From: a virus
IMG/VR virus record: IMGVR_UViG_3300031576_000253
Span: 1 to 26,793 of that record
DNA length: 26,793 nt
Reading direction: 5' to 3' (one strand)
A model generated the notes under the pieces. The model searched no databases. It was given only the letters and a program-made list of their open reading frames with translations, and was not told the DNA's origin. Position numbers and translations under genes: made by a program. Below, piece after piece: positions 14,576-22,606 of this stretch. Numbering within the stretch: position 1 is the stretch's first letter; each line of letters begins with the position of its first letter.

Positions 14576-15211
14576 ATGACAGCAACCAAAACGAAAGAGA
14601 AAAACAAACAAGTCACCACCCAAACGGGCGTGGCAAGTTACCCTTTCCTGACCCGTCCCAATACCAAGTTCGATTCGGACGGTGAATACCGGGTGAATTT
14701 AATCCTTCCCCTCAAGGAAGCCAAGGACTTGATGAAAACCATTGATGTGGCCATGAAAGAGTCTTTGGAAGCGGCCAAAAAGGAAAACCCCAAGAAAGCC
14801 AGCAAGATTAAACTCGCCAACACGCCGTATTCAATGGTCACGGATGACGAAGGCAAGGAAACCGGTAACGTTCAATTCAACTTCAAAATGAAAGCCAAAA
14901 TTACCCCTCGCAATGGCGGTGAACCGTTTGAAGTCCGTCCGGCGATCTTTGATGCCACCGGGCAACCGATCAGCAAAACCCTCAGTATTGGTTCAGGAAC
15001 CAAGATGAAGGTATGCGCGGATTTGGTTCCTTACTTCACGGACTTGGTAGGGGCCGGGATCAGCCTTCGCCTGAAAGCCGTTCAGATTATCGAACTGGTG
15101 GAGTATCAGGGTCAGACTGCCGACAGGTTCGGCTTTGACTCCGAAGAGGGCTATACCCAGACCGCGAATGATGAGGGCGAAGAGGTTTCGGACGAGGATG
15201 TCCCGTTCTAA
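14576..15211 (+). CDS. Single-stranded DNA-binding protein (T7 gp2.5-like)
   Basis: A protein of 211 aa (T7 gp2.5 is 232). Start 14576 is 8 bases from AAGGAG; an alternative ATG at 14570 is too close. A YPFLTRPNTKFDSDGEYRVNLIL opening and a FKMKAKITPRNG strand fit the OB fold of DUF2815/gp2.5-type proteins. The last 15 residues are acidic and end in Phe (DEDVPF), the C-terminal tail used by gp2.5 to contact polymerase and primase-helicase. The primase-helicase here also ends in an acidic tail plus Phe. Overlaps the endonuclease gene by 14 bases. Confidence 0.9.
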   Translation: MTATKTKEKNKQVTTQTGVASYPFLTRPNTKFDSDGEYRVNLILPLKEAKDLMKTIDVAMKESLEAAKKENPKKASKIKLANTPYSMVTDDEGKETGNVQFNFKMKAKITPRNGGEPFEVRPAIFDATGQPISKTLSIGSGTKMKVCADLVPYFTDLVGAGISLRLKAVQIIELVEYQGQTADRFGFDSEEGYTQTANDEGEEVSDEDVPF

Positions 15212-15620
15212 CGAGGAAAACTCCCGAAGCCGTGGGTTTGAGAATCGGATCAAAACAGAACTGGAGGCCCAAGGGGTCTCTTTTCATTTTGAGCCATTTT
15301 CCATTCCCTACCGGAAAGAATGCCGCTATGTGCCGGATATTGTCCTGCCCAACGGCATCATCGTGGAGATCAAGGGCTGGTTCAAATCGGCGGATCGAAA
15401 GAAACACCGGCTTATTAAGGCCCAGCACCCGGAACTGGATATTCGATTCGTTTTTGGCAACCCCGACAACCTCATTGGCAAACAGTCCTCCACAACTTAC
15501 GCGAAGTGGTGTGAAACCAACGGCTTCAAGTACGCGCACCGGCACATTCCCCAATCCTGGCTGAACGAGCCGGTCAAACCGATTCCCAAACAATTCAAAC
15601 CGCGAGGCAAACAACAATGA
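15198..15620 (+). CDS. Endonuclease I, Holliday-junction resolvase (T7 gp3-like)
   Basis: A protein of 140 aa (T7 gp3 is 149). The PD-(D/E)xK signature is intact: E15 in FENRIK, D47 in YVPDIVLPNG, E57 and K59 in IVEIKGWF. The next segment (DRKKHRLIKAQHPELDIRFVF) matches the family. The ATG inside the SSB stop region was chosen because the conserved region starts just after; upstream in-frame ATG at 15135 would add a basic extension that overlaps the SSB gene. It resolves branched DNA and degrades host DNA. Coupled to the amidase gene by ATGA. Confidence 0.92.
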   Translation: MSRSNEENSRSRGFENRIKTELEAQGVSFHFEPFSIPYRKECRYVPDIVLPNGIIVEIKGWFKSADRKKHRLIKAQHPELDIRFVFGNPDNLIGKQSSTTYAKWCETNGFKYAHRHIPQSWLNEPVKPIPKQFKPRGKQQ

Positions 15621-16288
15621 GAAAAAGTACCGATTATATTGTCGTTCATTGTTCTGCCACGCCTGCCAAAATGGACATTGGGGCCAAGGAAATCGACCGC
15701 TGGCATCGCGCCAAAGGTTATTTCAGAATCGGCTACCACTTTGTCATCCGGCGGGATGGCACAGTTGAGCATGGCCGAGAACTCAACGAGGTCGGAGCGC
15801 ATGCTTACGGTGTCAACGAGCGTAGCGTGGGTATCTGCTTAGTCGGCGGTGTGGCCGATGATAATAAGACCCCACAGAACAATTTTACCGACGCCCAGTT
15901 TAACACCCTGGAACAACTGGTCTCCGAACTGGAGCGGCAGTTTCCAACGGCAAAAGCAGTGGCGCATCGTGACGTGACACCGGGCCGGGCATGCCCTTCT
16001 TTCGATGTCCAGGCTTGGAACGCCAAGCGAAAAAGCAACACGCCGGAAGCCATTCAAAAGGCTGCGGATTACCACCCGTTGGTTTATTCGGTTCTCCGAG
16101 AAGGCGCAAAAGGCCCGTTGGTCAAAACGCTTCAAGCCAAGCTGAACCGGTTCTACAAAATCGACGTGGACGGCATATTTGGCCCGCAAACCAAACGGTC
16201 TGTTCAATCCTTCCAACAGCATCACAAGCTGATTGACGACGGCGTTGTCGGACCAAAAACCTGGACTGCCCTTCTACGGTACGACTAG
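15617..16288 (+). CDS. N-acetylmuramoyl-L-alanine amidase (T7 lysozyme-like) with peptidoglycan-binding domain
   Basis: A protein of 223 aa; T7 gp3.5 is 151 aa. The amidase domain (1-140) keeps zinc ligands H11 (VVHCS), H117 and C126 (ACPSFD) and Tyr40 of GYHF; the T7 Lys128 position is Arg124. The start lacks the first residues of gp3.5 that contact T7 RNA polymerase. A second domain (about 155-222) with GPLVKTLQAKLN, DGIFGPQT and VVGPKTW is a PG_binding_1 repeat. It cuts cell wall at lysis. Inhibition of the phage RNA polymerase, known for gp3.5, is uncertain here. Confidence 0.93.
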   Translation: MRKSTDYIVVHCSATPAKMDIGAKEIDRWHRAKGYFRIGYHFVIRRDGTVEHGRELNEVGAHAYGVNERSVGICLVGGVADDNKTPQNNFTDAQFNTLEQLVSELERQFPTAKAVAHRDVTPGRACPSFDVQAWNAKRKSNTPEAIQKAADYHPLVYSVLREGAKGPLVKTLQAKLNRFYKIDVDGIFGPQTKRSVQSFQQHHKLIDDGVVGPKTWTALLRYD

Positions 16289-16297
16289 GGGGCAGTC

Positions 16298-16948
16298 ATG
16301 AAAATAATTTTGCTTCACGGGATTGGCAACTACAACCCCGGATGGTCTGACACGCTCAAAGCGGACGAACTCTTGGGCGTTTCAAGGGAAAACATCATCG
16401 AGTTCAATTACGAAGACCTGATGGAAAGAAACTGGGTCAACACCATTCTGGTTGTCGCCGCAAGAGCGGCAGCTTCCTATTACGCAACCCCCATTGCCGG
16501 ATTTGCCGCCAACTATATCCAGGATTACGTGGACGACATCCTGACGTACTTTGTTGTTCCCGGTGTCCGCAAGAAAATCCTGAACCGTTTTGCCGATGTC
16601 TTACAACGAAACCCGGATGCCATTGTTATTGGCTTTAGCCTGGGAAGTATTGTCGCTTATGAAACCATCAAAAACTTTCCCGGTGGAAACCCCGTTTTTA
16701 TCACGGCGGGATGTCCACTGGGTTCACCGGTTCTTGAAATCCTCCTCAAGAAATTCCTGAAGGTCAAAGACAAATCCCGCCCTGTTGTTAAAGACTGGTT
16801 CAACGTTTACAGCAAGATTGATCCGATTAGCGGTCATATTGAGGGACTGGGTTGTGAAGACAAGGATCAATACAAAATAAAATCGATTCACCGCTACGAA
16901 ACCTACTTGAAAAATATCAAAGCGAAACTGCCTGAACTTTTCTCCTGA
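16298..16948 (+). CDS. Alpha/beta-hydrolase (lipase/esterase-like)
   Basis: A protein of 216 aa. It opens ILLHGIGNYNPGW (oxyanion-hole HG), has the nucleophile elbow GFSLGS with Ser114 and plausible acid and base residues at Asp175 (YSKIDPIS) and His198 (SIHRYETY). A hydrophobic Ala-rich stretch at about 47-72 could be a lid or membrane-contact segment. There is no signal peptide. It follows the amidase by 9 bases and ends before a terminator, so an accessory lysis esterase or a lysogenic conversion gene are both possible. Not part of the T7 core set. Confidence 0.75.
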   Translation: MKIILLHGIGNYNPGWSDTLKADELLGVSRENIIEFNYEDLMERNWVNTILVVAARAAASYYATPIAGFAANYIQDYVDDILTYFVVPGVRKKILNRFADVLQRNPDAIVIGFSLGSIVAYETIKNFPGGNPVFITAGCPLGSPVLEILLKKFLKVKDKSRPVVKDWFNVYSKIDPISGHIEGLGCEDKDQYKIKSIHRYETYLKNIKAKLPELFS

Positions 16949-16973
16949 CCACACTCCTTATGCACCTCTCTCA

Positions 16974-17009
16974 ACAAACCCGGTGACGGATACCTGTTGC
17001 CGGGTTTGT
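16974..17009 (+). terminator. Rho-independent terminator within the operon
   Basis: Perfect 10-bp arms ACAAACCCGG (16974-16983) and CCGGGTTTGT (17000-17009), then CCTTTCTTT. It separates endonuclease/lysis genes from primase-helicase and later genes. Confidence 0.75.
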
Positions 17010-17038
17010 CCTTTCTTTGCAACCAAAGGAGACCCTGT

Positions 17039-17263
17039 ATGAAAAAGAACCAAAAGCGACTCATTCTTGAGCATCTGAAAAGATTCAACCCCGATACCGG
17101 GAGACGCCACACATTAACGCCTTTGGAGGCATTGGGGATGTTCGGCATTTTCCGTCTGGCCGCACGGGTAAAAGAACTCCGTGAGGACGGTTATCAAATC
17201 GCAACGCACTTGAAAACGGACGCGATGGGGAAGCGCTATGCAAAATACGAACTCGTCCGCTAA
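17039..17263 (+). CDS. Small helix-turn-helix protein (HTH_39-like)
   Basis: A protein of 74 aa. AAAGGAG precedes the ATG at 17039. It has HTLTPLEALGMFGIFRLAARVKELREDGYQI, the usual pattern of small phage helix-turn-helix domains that follow a basic N-terminal helix. Its 3' end overlaps the primase-helicase gene by 26 bases. A DNA-binding regulator or a replication accessory is likely; target unknown. Confidence 0.75.
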   Translation: MKKNQKRLILEHLKRFNPDTGRRHTLTPLEALGMFGIFRLAARVKELREDGYQIATHLKTDAMGKRYAKYELVR

Positions 17264-18881
17264 ACATGTCTTCTCCCATCACGAACCATGCCCAAAATGC
17301 GGTAGTACCGATAACCTTGCCCGTCATACGGACGGGTTCGCATTTTGCCACTCTCCCGATTGCAACTATATCGAATCGGAATACCACAAGCGGGAACACC
17401 AACAACAGCAACCCAAAAAATCGAAGCTGATTGAAGGCAAGGTTCGGGAAATCAAGGCAAGGGGATTGACGGAAGCCACCTGCCAAAAATGGGATTATCA
17501 AATCGGTCAATACCAAGGGCAAGTGGTTCATATCGCCAACTACAAAAATCCAAAAGGCCACACGATTGCCCAAAAGATTCGATTTCAGGACAAAAATTTC
17601 AAGTTCCTGGGTTTCCCACAAGCGGCCAGCCTTTATGGGCAATGGCTCTGGCGCGATGGCGGCAAAATGGTGGTCATTACCGAGGGTGAAATCGACGCCC
17701 TTTCGGTGTCCCAGATTCAAAACCACAAATGGCCGGTTGTATCCGTTCCCAACGGAGCGAAGGGCGCGAAGCGGGCCATTCAAAAAAGCCTGGATTGGCT
17801 GGAACAGTACGAGACGGTTGTTTTCATGTTCGATAACGACCGGGATGGCCGAAACGCCGCCGCCGAATGCGCGATGCTCCTGAGTCCGGGCAAAGCCAAA
17901 ATCGCCTCACTCCCCCTGAAAGACGCCAATGAAATGCTGCTTGCCCGTCGGGGCAAGGAAGTCGTTGACGCCATTTGGGAAGCCAGAGTATTCAGGCCGG
18001 ATGGTATAGTGGCCGGTCACGAGCTATGGGAGGTCATTTCAAAAGACGATGACGCGGACGCGCTTCCATACCCTTGGCCCAGTTTGAACACCAAAACCCA
18101 CGGTCTCCGAAAAGGCGAACTGGTGACGTTCACCGCCGGGAGTGGAATCGGAAAATCCCTGACTTGCCGTGAGATTGCCTATCACCTTTTGATGCGGGGA
18201 GAACGAATCGGATACATTGCCCTGGAAGAGAACATCAAGCGATCCGCCCTGGGGCTGTTAGGGCTTCATCTTAATATCCCCCTCCATCTGAATCGAGATG
18301 AGGTTTCCGATGAAGCCCTTTCCGTAGCCTTCAAGGAAACCCTTGGAACAGGGCGGGTCTTTTTTTATGACCACTTCGGCAGTATCGACAGTGAAAACCT
18401 CTTGCGCCGCATCCGCTTTATGGCCCGTGGCTTTGACTGCGGCTGGATCATTCTTGACCATCTTTCCATCGTGGTTTCCGGTCAAGGCGAGGGGGACGAG
18501 CGCCGGTTGATTGACAACACCATGACGGCGCTTCGTTCTCTGGTGGAAGAGTTGGGGATTGGATTGATTTTGATCTCCCACCTAAAGCGCCCCGAAGGTA
18601 ACAAGGGCCATGAGGAAGGCGCTCCCACTTCCCTGTCACAACTGAGGGGTTCCGCCGGGATTGCCCAACTCTCCGATGTGGTCATCGGTCTGGAACGTAA
18701 CCAGCAAGACCAGACTGATCCCAACCTCACCACCGTTCGGATTTTAAAAAATCGCTTCAGTGGGGAAACCGGCATTTCCGGCTATTTCCGCTATGACCCT
18801 AAAACCGGACGCCTGAACGAAAGCAACAAGTTCTTTAAACCGGAGGATAAGGCACATGAAAGCGAACAAGAGCCGTTCTAA
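17238..18881 (+). CDS. DNA primase-helicase (T7 gp4-like)
   Basis: A protein of 547 aa (T7 gp4 is 566). The zinc-binding module has C18, C21, C37 and C42. The TOPRIM domain shows VVITEGEIDALS (about 143-155) and FDNDRDGRNAA. The helicase domain has Walker A GSGIGKS (300-306) and a Walker B-like GWIILDHLSIVV. A LILISHLKRPEG segment and an arginine-finger region follow. The acidic tail ends in Phe. It unwinds the fork and primes Okazaki fragments together with polymerase and SSB. Overlaps its neighbours by 26 bases at both ends. Confidence 0.96.
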   Translation: MQNTNSSAKHVFSHHEPCPKCGSTDNLARHTDGFAFCHSPDCNYIESEYHKREHQQQQPKKSKLIEGKVREIKARGLTEATCQKWDYQIGQYQGQVVHIANYKNPKGHTIAQKIRFQDKNFKFLGFPQAASLYGQWLWRDGGKMVVITEGEIDALSVSQIQNHKWPVVSVPNGAKGAKRAIQKSLDWLEQYETVVFMFDNDRDGRNAAAECAMLLSPGKAKIASLPLKDANEMLLARRGKEVVDAIWEARVFRPDGIVAGHELWEVISKDDDADALPYPWPSLNTKTHGLRKGELVTFTAGSGIGKSLTCREIAYHLLMRGERIGYIALEENIKRSALGLLGLHLNIPLHLNRDEVSDEALSVAFKETLGTGRVFFYDHFGSIDSENLLRRIRFMARGFDCGWIILDHLSIVVSGQGEGDERRLIDNTMTALRSLVEELGIGLILISHLKRPEGNKGHEEGAPTSLSQLRGSAGIAQLSDVVIGLERNQQDQTDPNLTTVRILKNRFSGETGISGYFRYDPKTGRLNESNKFFKPEDKAHESEQEPF

Positions 18882-19563
18882 ACGGTACGAGATCATTCTG
18901 GCCGATCCGCCGTGGAAATATAATTCCCGCGCAAACCACAAAACAAAGTTCCGGGGAGGCGCTGACGGCCATTATGACTTGATGACGACAAACGCTATTT
19001 GTCAGCTTCCTATCCAAGAGCTTGCCGCCGATAACGCCATTCTCTTTCTCTGGGCCACGTTTCCCATGCTTCCTGACGCTTTCAAGGTCATTGAAGCCTG
19101 GGGTTTTGAGTATAAAACCGTGGCCTTTCTCTGGGTCAAGGAAAACGCCACACAGGAACAGATTCAACAATACGAGTATATCGATCTGCTGTTGAGAAAC
19201 CGGCCCAGCCGGGAACCCCTCTCAACGGGTTATCCCTTGAAAGCGCTTTGGGGAGAAGGTTCCCCTTTCTTTGGTGTGGGCTACTACACCAAGTCCAATC
19301 CCGAAGTGTGCCTCCTGGCAACTCGTTGTAAAAAAGGGGGTTCTGTGATGAAACCGGAACGTAACGACGTATCGAACCTGATTATTGCACCCCGGCGAAA
19401 GCATTCACAGAAACCATGGGAGGCACACTTTCGGATTGAGGCAATGTACCCGAACACCAAAAAGGTTGAACTGTTCGCCCGTGACAAACGGCATGGCTGG
19501 AACAGTTGGGGAAATGAGATCGAATCGGATTTGTCATTAACGATGGAGGGTCTTAAGGAATGA
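18856..19563 (+). CDS. MT-A70 family adenine-N6 methyltransferase
   Basis: A protein of 235 aa. Catalytic DPPW at residues 17-20, followed by MTTNAICQLPI and LFLWATFPMLPDAFKVIEAWGF, then SNPEVCLLATR and KPWEAHFRIEAMYPNTKKVELFAR: the standard order of MT-A70 enzymes. It likely methylates adenines in phage or host DNA, for protection from restriction or for regulation. The specificity site cannot be read. GGAGG precedes the ATG; it is inside the replication operon, after primase-helicase. No cognate endonuclease lies nearby, so it is a solitary enzyme. Confidence 0.93.
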   Translation: MKANKSRSKRYEIILADPPWKYNSRANHKTKFRGGADGHYDLMTTNAICQLPIQELAADNAILFLWATFPMLPDAFKVIEAWGFEYKTVAFLWVKENATQEQIQQYEYIDLLLRNRPSREPLSTGYPLKALWGEGSPFFGVGYYTKSNPEVCLLATRCKKGGSVMKPERNDVSNLIIAPRRKHSQKPWEAHFRIEAMYPNTKKVELFARDKRHGWNSWGNEIESDLSLTMEGLKE

Positions 19564-19745
19564 TTTACGTGATCCACTTTTGCAAAAATAAAGCCTGCAA
19601 TAAGGCATGGCTGGACAAGGATTTGTTCAACGCCGTGGAACCTCCACGGTGGCGGTATTGCCAAGAGTGTAAAGGGAAAGGGTTCAAGGATAGGTTACAG
19701 AAACAGAAGGAATTGCGTCATGCCAAACAAAAAGCCACGGCTTGA
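19560..19745 (+). CDS. Small zinc-ribbon-like protein
   Basis: A protein of 61 aa with CKNKAC (near residue 8) and CQEC (near residue 34), a four-Cys metal site, followed by a strongly basic Lys/Gln tail. ATGA coupling to the methyltransferase gene. Function unknown; nucleic-acid contact is plausible. Confidence 0.65.
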   Translation: MIYVIHFCKNKACNKAWLDKDLFNAVEPPRWRYCQECKGKGFKDRLQKQKELRHAKQKATA

Positions 19746-19914
19746 TTTGTCGGATAAACGCGCTGTTGTTTTGGTCATCCTAGCCAGTCTGTTGGGCGGC
19801 ATGATTTTGACCACCACTATCCAACAGAGTGTTTTCGCCTTCAAACAACAGATCAAGAAAGAAGTCATTATCGAGCTTCTGATGATGATGAAAGGTCAGC
19901 AGACTGTTATTTAA
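19720..19914 (+). CDS. Single-span small membrane protein, possible holin
   Basis: A protein of 64 aa. A basic N-terminus (MPNKKPRLDLSDKR) precedes one hydrophobic segment at about 15-34 (AVVLVILASLLGGMILTTTI), then a charged helix with a Met-rich tail. AAGGAA stands before the ATG, and the start overlaps the previous gene by 26 bases. Size and topology resemble small one-span holins such as T7 gp17.5 (67 aa), but its position beside the polymerase gene is unusual for a holin. Confidence 0.6.
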   Translation: MPNKKPRLDLSDKRAVVLVILASLLGGMILTTTIQQSVFAFKQQIKKEVIIELLMMMKGQQTVI

Positions 19915-19943
19915 CAGCCTGACGATTATCAAGGCATCTCAAT

Positions 19944-21764
19944 ATGCGCGTCGTCTTTGATATTGAGACCAATGGATTTTTAGCGGAACTCACGAAAATC
20001 CACTGTCTCGCCATACTCGACATCGACACCGGAGAAATCAAAAGTTACGGCCCCTCTCAAATCGAAGAGGGTCTTTTGATTTTAAGGGACGCCGAATTGC
20101 TGGTGGGACACAACATTATCAAGTTTGACATTCCCGCCATCCAGAAAATTCATCCCTCGTTTCAATCCAAAGGAAAAATCCGGGACACCATCATCCTGAG
20201 CCGCTTGATCTACACCAACCTGAACGAGCGGGATTTTGCCTACCGGAACACCCACCCGGAATATCCAACCAAAATGATTGGGAAACATGCCCTGGAAGCC
20301 TGGGGTCATCGGCTTGGGGAATACAAGGGCGATTTTAAAGGCCCGTGGGATGACTGGTCAGAGGAAATGCAATCCTATTGCGAACAGGACACACGGGTTA
20401 CATATCGTCTCTGGAAACGGATGGAAGCCAAAAACTACAGTGAACAGGCTATTCAACTGGAACACGACTTTGCGGAAATTCTGTTCAGACAGGAACAGCA
20501 CGGATTTTGTTTTGATGCGCCATCGGCTCAAAAACTATACGCCCAACTCTGCCAACGCCGGATGGAACTGGAGGCCCAGTTACAGGAGGTCTTTCCTCCC
20601 TGGGAAGAAAGAACCCCGTTTACCCCAAAGGTGAATAGCGCCAAATATGGCTATGTGAAAGGGGTTCCCACGGAGAAGGTCAAAGTCGTCACCTTCAATC
20701 CAGGCAGCCGGGATCACATTGCGGCCCGCCTGCAAGCGCAACGCGACTGGAAGCCCAAGGAATTTACCAATGACGGGAAACCCAAGGTCGATGAAACCGT
20801 TTTGTCCAAGCTGGCGTGGCCGGAGGCAAAGGTGCTTTCCGAGTACCTGCTGGTTCAAAAGCGTATCGGACAACTGGCTGAAGGCGCTCAAGCCTGGATA
20901 AAACTGGAAAGCAAGGGACGCATTTACGGCCAAGTTGTTACCAATGGCGCGGTGACAGGCCGGTGTACGCACAAGAACCCGAACATCGCCCAAGTACCAA
21001 CGAAAGGAGTTCCGTATGGAAAAGAATGTCGAAGTCTTTTTACCGTGCCTGAAGGTTATTGCCTTGTCGGTGCTGACGCAAGTGGCCTTGAGCTTCGTTG
21101 CCTTGCTCATTACCTCGCTATGTATGATGGCGGCGCTTTCGGGAAGGAGCTTTTAGAAGGGGATATTCACTGGCGAAACGCCAAAACCCTGGGCCTTGTT
21201 CCGGCTGACGAGGTTTACAACAAGGAACTGGAGAAACACGACTGGGCCAGAAACATCGTCTCAAAACGCTTTATCTACGCCTTCCTGTACGGCGCAGGCC
21301 CGGCCAAAATCGGCAGTATTGTGGGTGGAGATGCAGAAAACGGCGGAAGACTGATTCGTAATTTTCTCCGCAGGACACCCGCGATCAAACGCCTCAAGGA
21401 AGTGATTGCCCAAAAAGTTGAGGGGCGGGGTTATCTTATCGGAATCGATGGCCGTCTGTTGCATATCCGTTCCCAACATTCCGCCTTGAACACGTTGCTT
21501 CAATCGGCGGGCGCTCTTCTGGTCAAGCAAGCCACGGTGTTCTTGTATCAGGAATTGACCGCAAGGGGCTATGAGTGGGGCCGGGACTGGGCGCAAGTCG
21601 CCCACATCCACGATGAGATTCAACTGCAAATCAAAGAGGAACTGGCTGATGAAATCGGAAAAATTGCCGTCCGATGCTTCGAGCGGGCGGGAGACAACTT
21701 CAACTTCAAATGCCCAATCACAGGAGAGTACAGAGTTGGAAAGACCTGGGCGGAAACGCACTGA
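19944..21764 (+). CDS. DNA polymerase (T7 gp5-like, PolA family)
   Basis: A protein of 606 aa. The 3'-5' exonuclease has FDIETNG (D6, E8), HNIIKFD and D149 (EQDTRVTY). Polymerase motif A is VGADASGLELRCLAHY (D378), motif B is KRFIYAFLYGAG and motif C is HIHDEIQ (556-558). It is about 100 residues shorter than T7 gp5 (704). Much of the loss lies between FPPW (217-220) and VVTFNPGSRDH (248 on), where T7 carries its thioredoxin-binding loop: roughly 28 residues remain against about 75. Thioredoxin-independent processivity is thus an inference. HNH gene start overlaps by 29 bases. Confidence 0.96.
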   Translation: MRVVFDIETNGFLAELTKIHCLAILDIDTGEIKSYGPSQIEEGLLILRDAELLVGHNIIKFDIPAIQKIHPSFQSKGKIRDTIILSRLIYTNLNERDFAYRNTHPEYPTKMIGKHALEAWGHRLGEYKGDFKGPWDDWSEEMQSYCEQDTRVTYRLWKRMEAKNYSEQAIQLEHDFAEILFRQEQHGFCFDAPSAQKLYAQLCQRRMELEAQLQEVFPPWEERTPFTPKVNSAKYGYVKGVPTEKVKVVTFNPGSRDHIAARLQAQRDWKPKEFTNDGKPKVDETVLSKLAWPEAKVLSEYLLVQKRIGQLAEGAQAWIKLESKGRIYGQVVTNGAVTGRCTHKNPNIAQVPTKGVPYGKECRSLFTVPEGYCLVGADASGLELRCLAHYLAMYDGGAFGKELLEGDIHWRNAKTLGLVPADEVYNKELEKHDWARNIVSKRFIYAFLYGAGPAKIGSIVGGDAENGGRLIRNFLRRTPAIKRLKEVIAQKVEGRGYLIGIDGRLLHIRSQHSALNTLLQSAGALLVKQATVFLYQELTARGYEWGRDWAQVAHIHDEIQLQIKEELADEIGKIAVRCFERAGDNFNFKCPITGEYRVGKTWAETH

Positions 21765-22038
21765 CGACAGAACCCGGAGACGACAAACGCTCCGGGCCAA
21801 GTTGATTGCGTACAAAGGCGGCGTCTGTGAACGGTGCTTGAAACCCTATCACCCCAACGTGATGGAGTTCCATCATCGAGACCCAAACGATAAGAGGCTT
21901 CCCCTGAATGCGGCCAACCTGACGGAGCTTTCCTGGAAACTCGTCAAGGCCGAGGCGGACAAGTGCCATCTTCTTTGTTCCAACTGCCACAAAGAAGTTC
22001 ATGCGTTCAATGATTTTCGATTTTTAGAACCACGGTGA
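21736..22038 (+). CDS. HNH endonuclease
   Basis: A protein of 100 aa from a TTG at 21736, 9 bases after GGAG; an ATG start in this frame would lie far inside the polymerase gene. Basic N-terminus (RKRTDDRTRRR), then CERC, FHHRDP, and LLCSNCHKEVH: the beta-beta-alpha metal finger with two CxxC zinc pairs. Free-standing HNH enzymes of this size are common as homing endonucleases or as packaging-linked nickases. Its place next to the polymerase gene is a frequent homing site. Confidence 0.85.
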   Translation: MERPGRKRTDDRTRRRQTLRAKLIAYKGGVCERCLKPYHPNVMEFHHRDPNDKRLPLNAANLTELSWKLVKAEADKCHLLCSNCHKEVHAFNDFRFLEPR

Positions 22039-22048
22039 GGGTTACACA

Positions 22049-22606
22049 ATGCGAATACTTGTGGATATGGACGGCGTTATCGCCGACTTCCTGGAACACT
22101 GGTGCTACGTGTTCAACAGGCGGTACAACCGGGATGTCCAACCCTTCGAGATTATGACATGGAGCATGCATGAGTCCATTCCCGGTGCTACCCGCGAACA
22201 GTGCGAAGACCTGATTTGGGAACCGGGATTTTTCCTGCATTTAAAGCCCATTTATGGTGCTATCGACACCCTGGAAAAATTGCACCGGGAAGGACACGAG
22301 GTTGTCTTTCTGACCGCATGTTTAGCGGGTCATGCCGACAAGCTGGTGTGGCTGAAACACCGCTTCTCTTTTCCCATCAAGGTGATTTTTACCTCCGAGA
22401 AATACATGGTCAAAGGGGATGTCTTTCTGGATGACAACCAGGAGAACCTGAAAGCCTGGGCCAACGAATGGCCGGAAGGCAAGGCGGTGTGTTTCAGCAC
22501 ACCCTACAACAAGGGATGGGATGGCTACCGGGTCTATGACTGGAAAGGTTTCAACTGCTTACTGCCAACACTGGAGAATCAAACCGATGCGAACATTACT
22601 GATTGA
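22049..22606 (+). CDS. 5'(3')-deoxyribonucleotidase-like HAD phosphatase
   Basis: A protein of 185 aa. It opens MRILVDMDGVIADF (DxD nucleophile at D6/D8), with VVFLTA (motif II Thr), then a Lys in the central region and GDVFLDDNQENL (motif IV). This is the NT5C-type arrangement. It dephosphorylates dNMPs and tunes nucleotide supply during degradation of host DNA. Located beside the exonuclease, which releases nucleotides. GAGGG precedes the ATG. Confidence 0.88.
   Translation: MRILVDMDGVIADFLEHWCYVFNRRYNRDVQPFEIMTWSMHESIPGATREQCEDLIWEPGFFLHLKPIYGAIDTLEKLHREGHEVVFLTACLAGHADKLVWLKHRFSFPIKVIFTSEKYMVKGDVFLDDNQENLKAWANEWPEGKAVCFSTPYNKGWDGYRVYDWKGFNCLLPTLENQTDANITD

Noticed and set aside
17238-19745. 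Three gene overlaps of exactly 26 bases (17238, 18856, 19720)
   Set aside because: Striking at first, but the overlap sequences are unrelated and other overlaps are 4, 14, 20 and 29 bases; ordinary translational coupling explains them.
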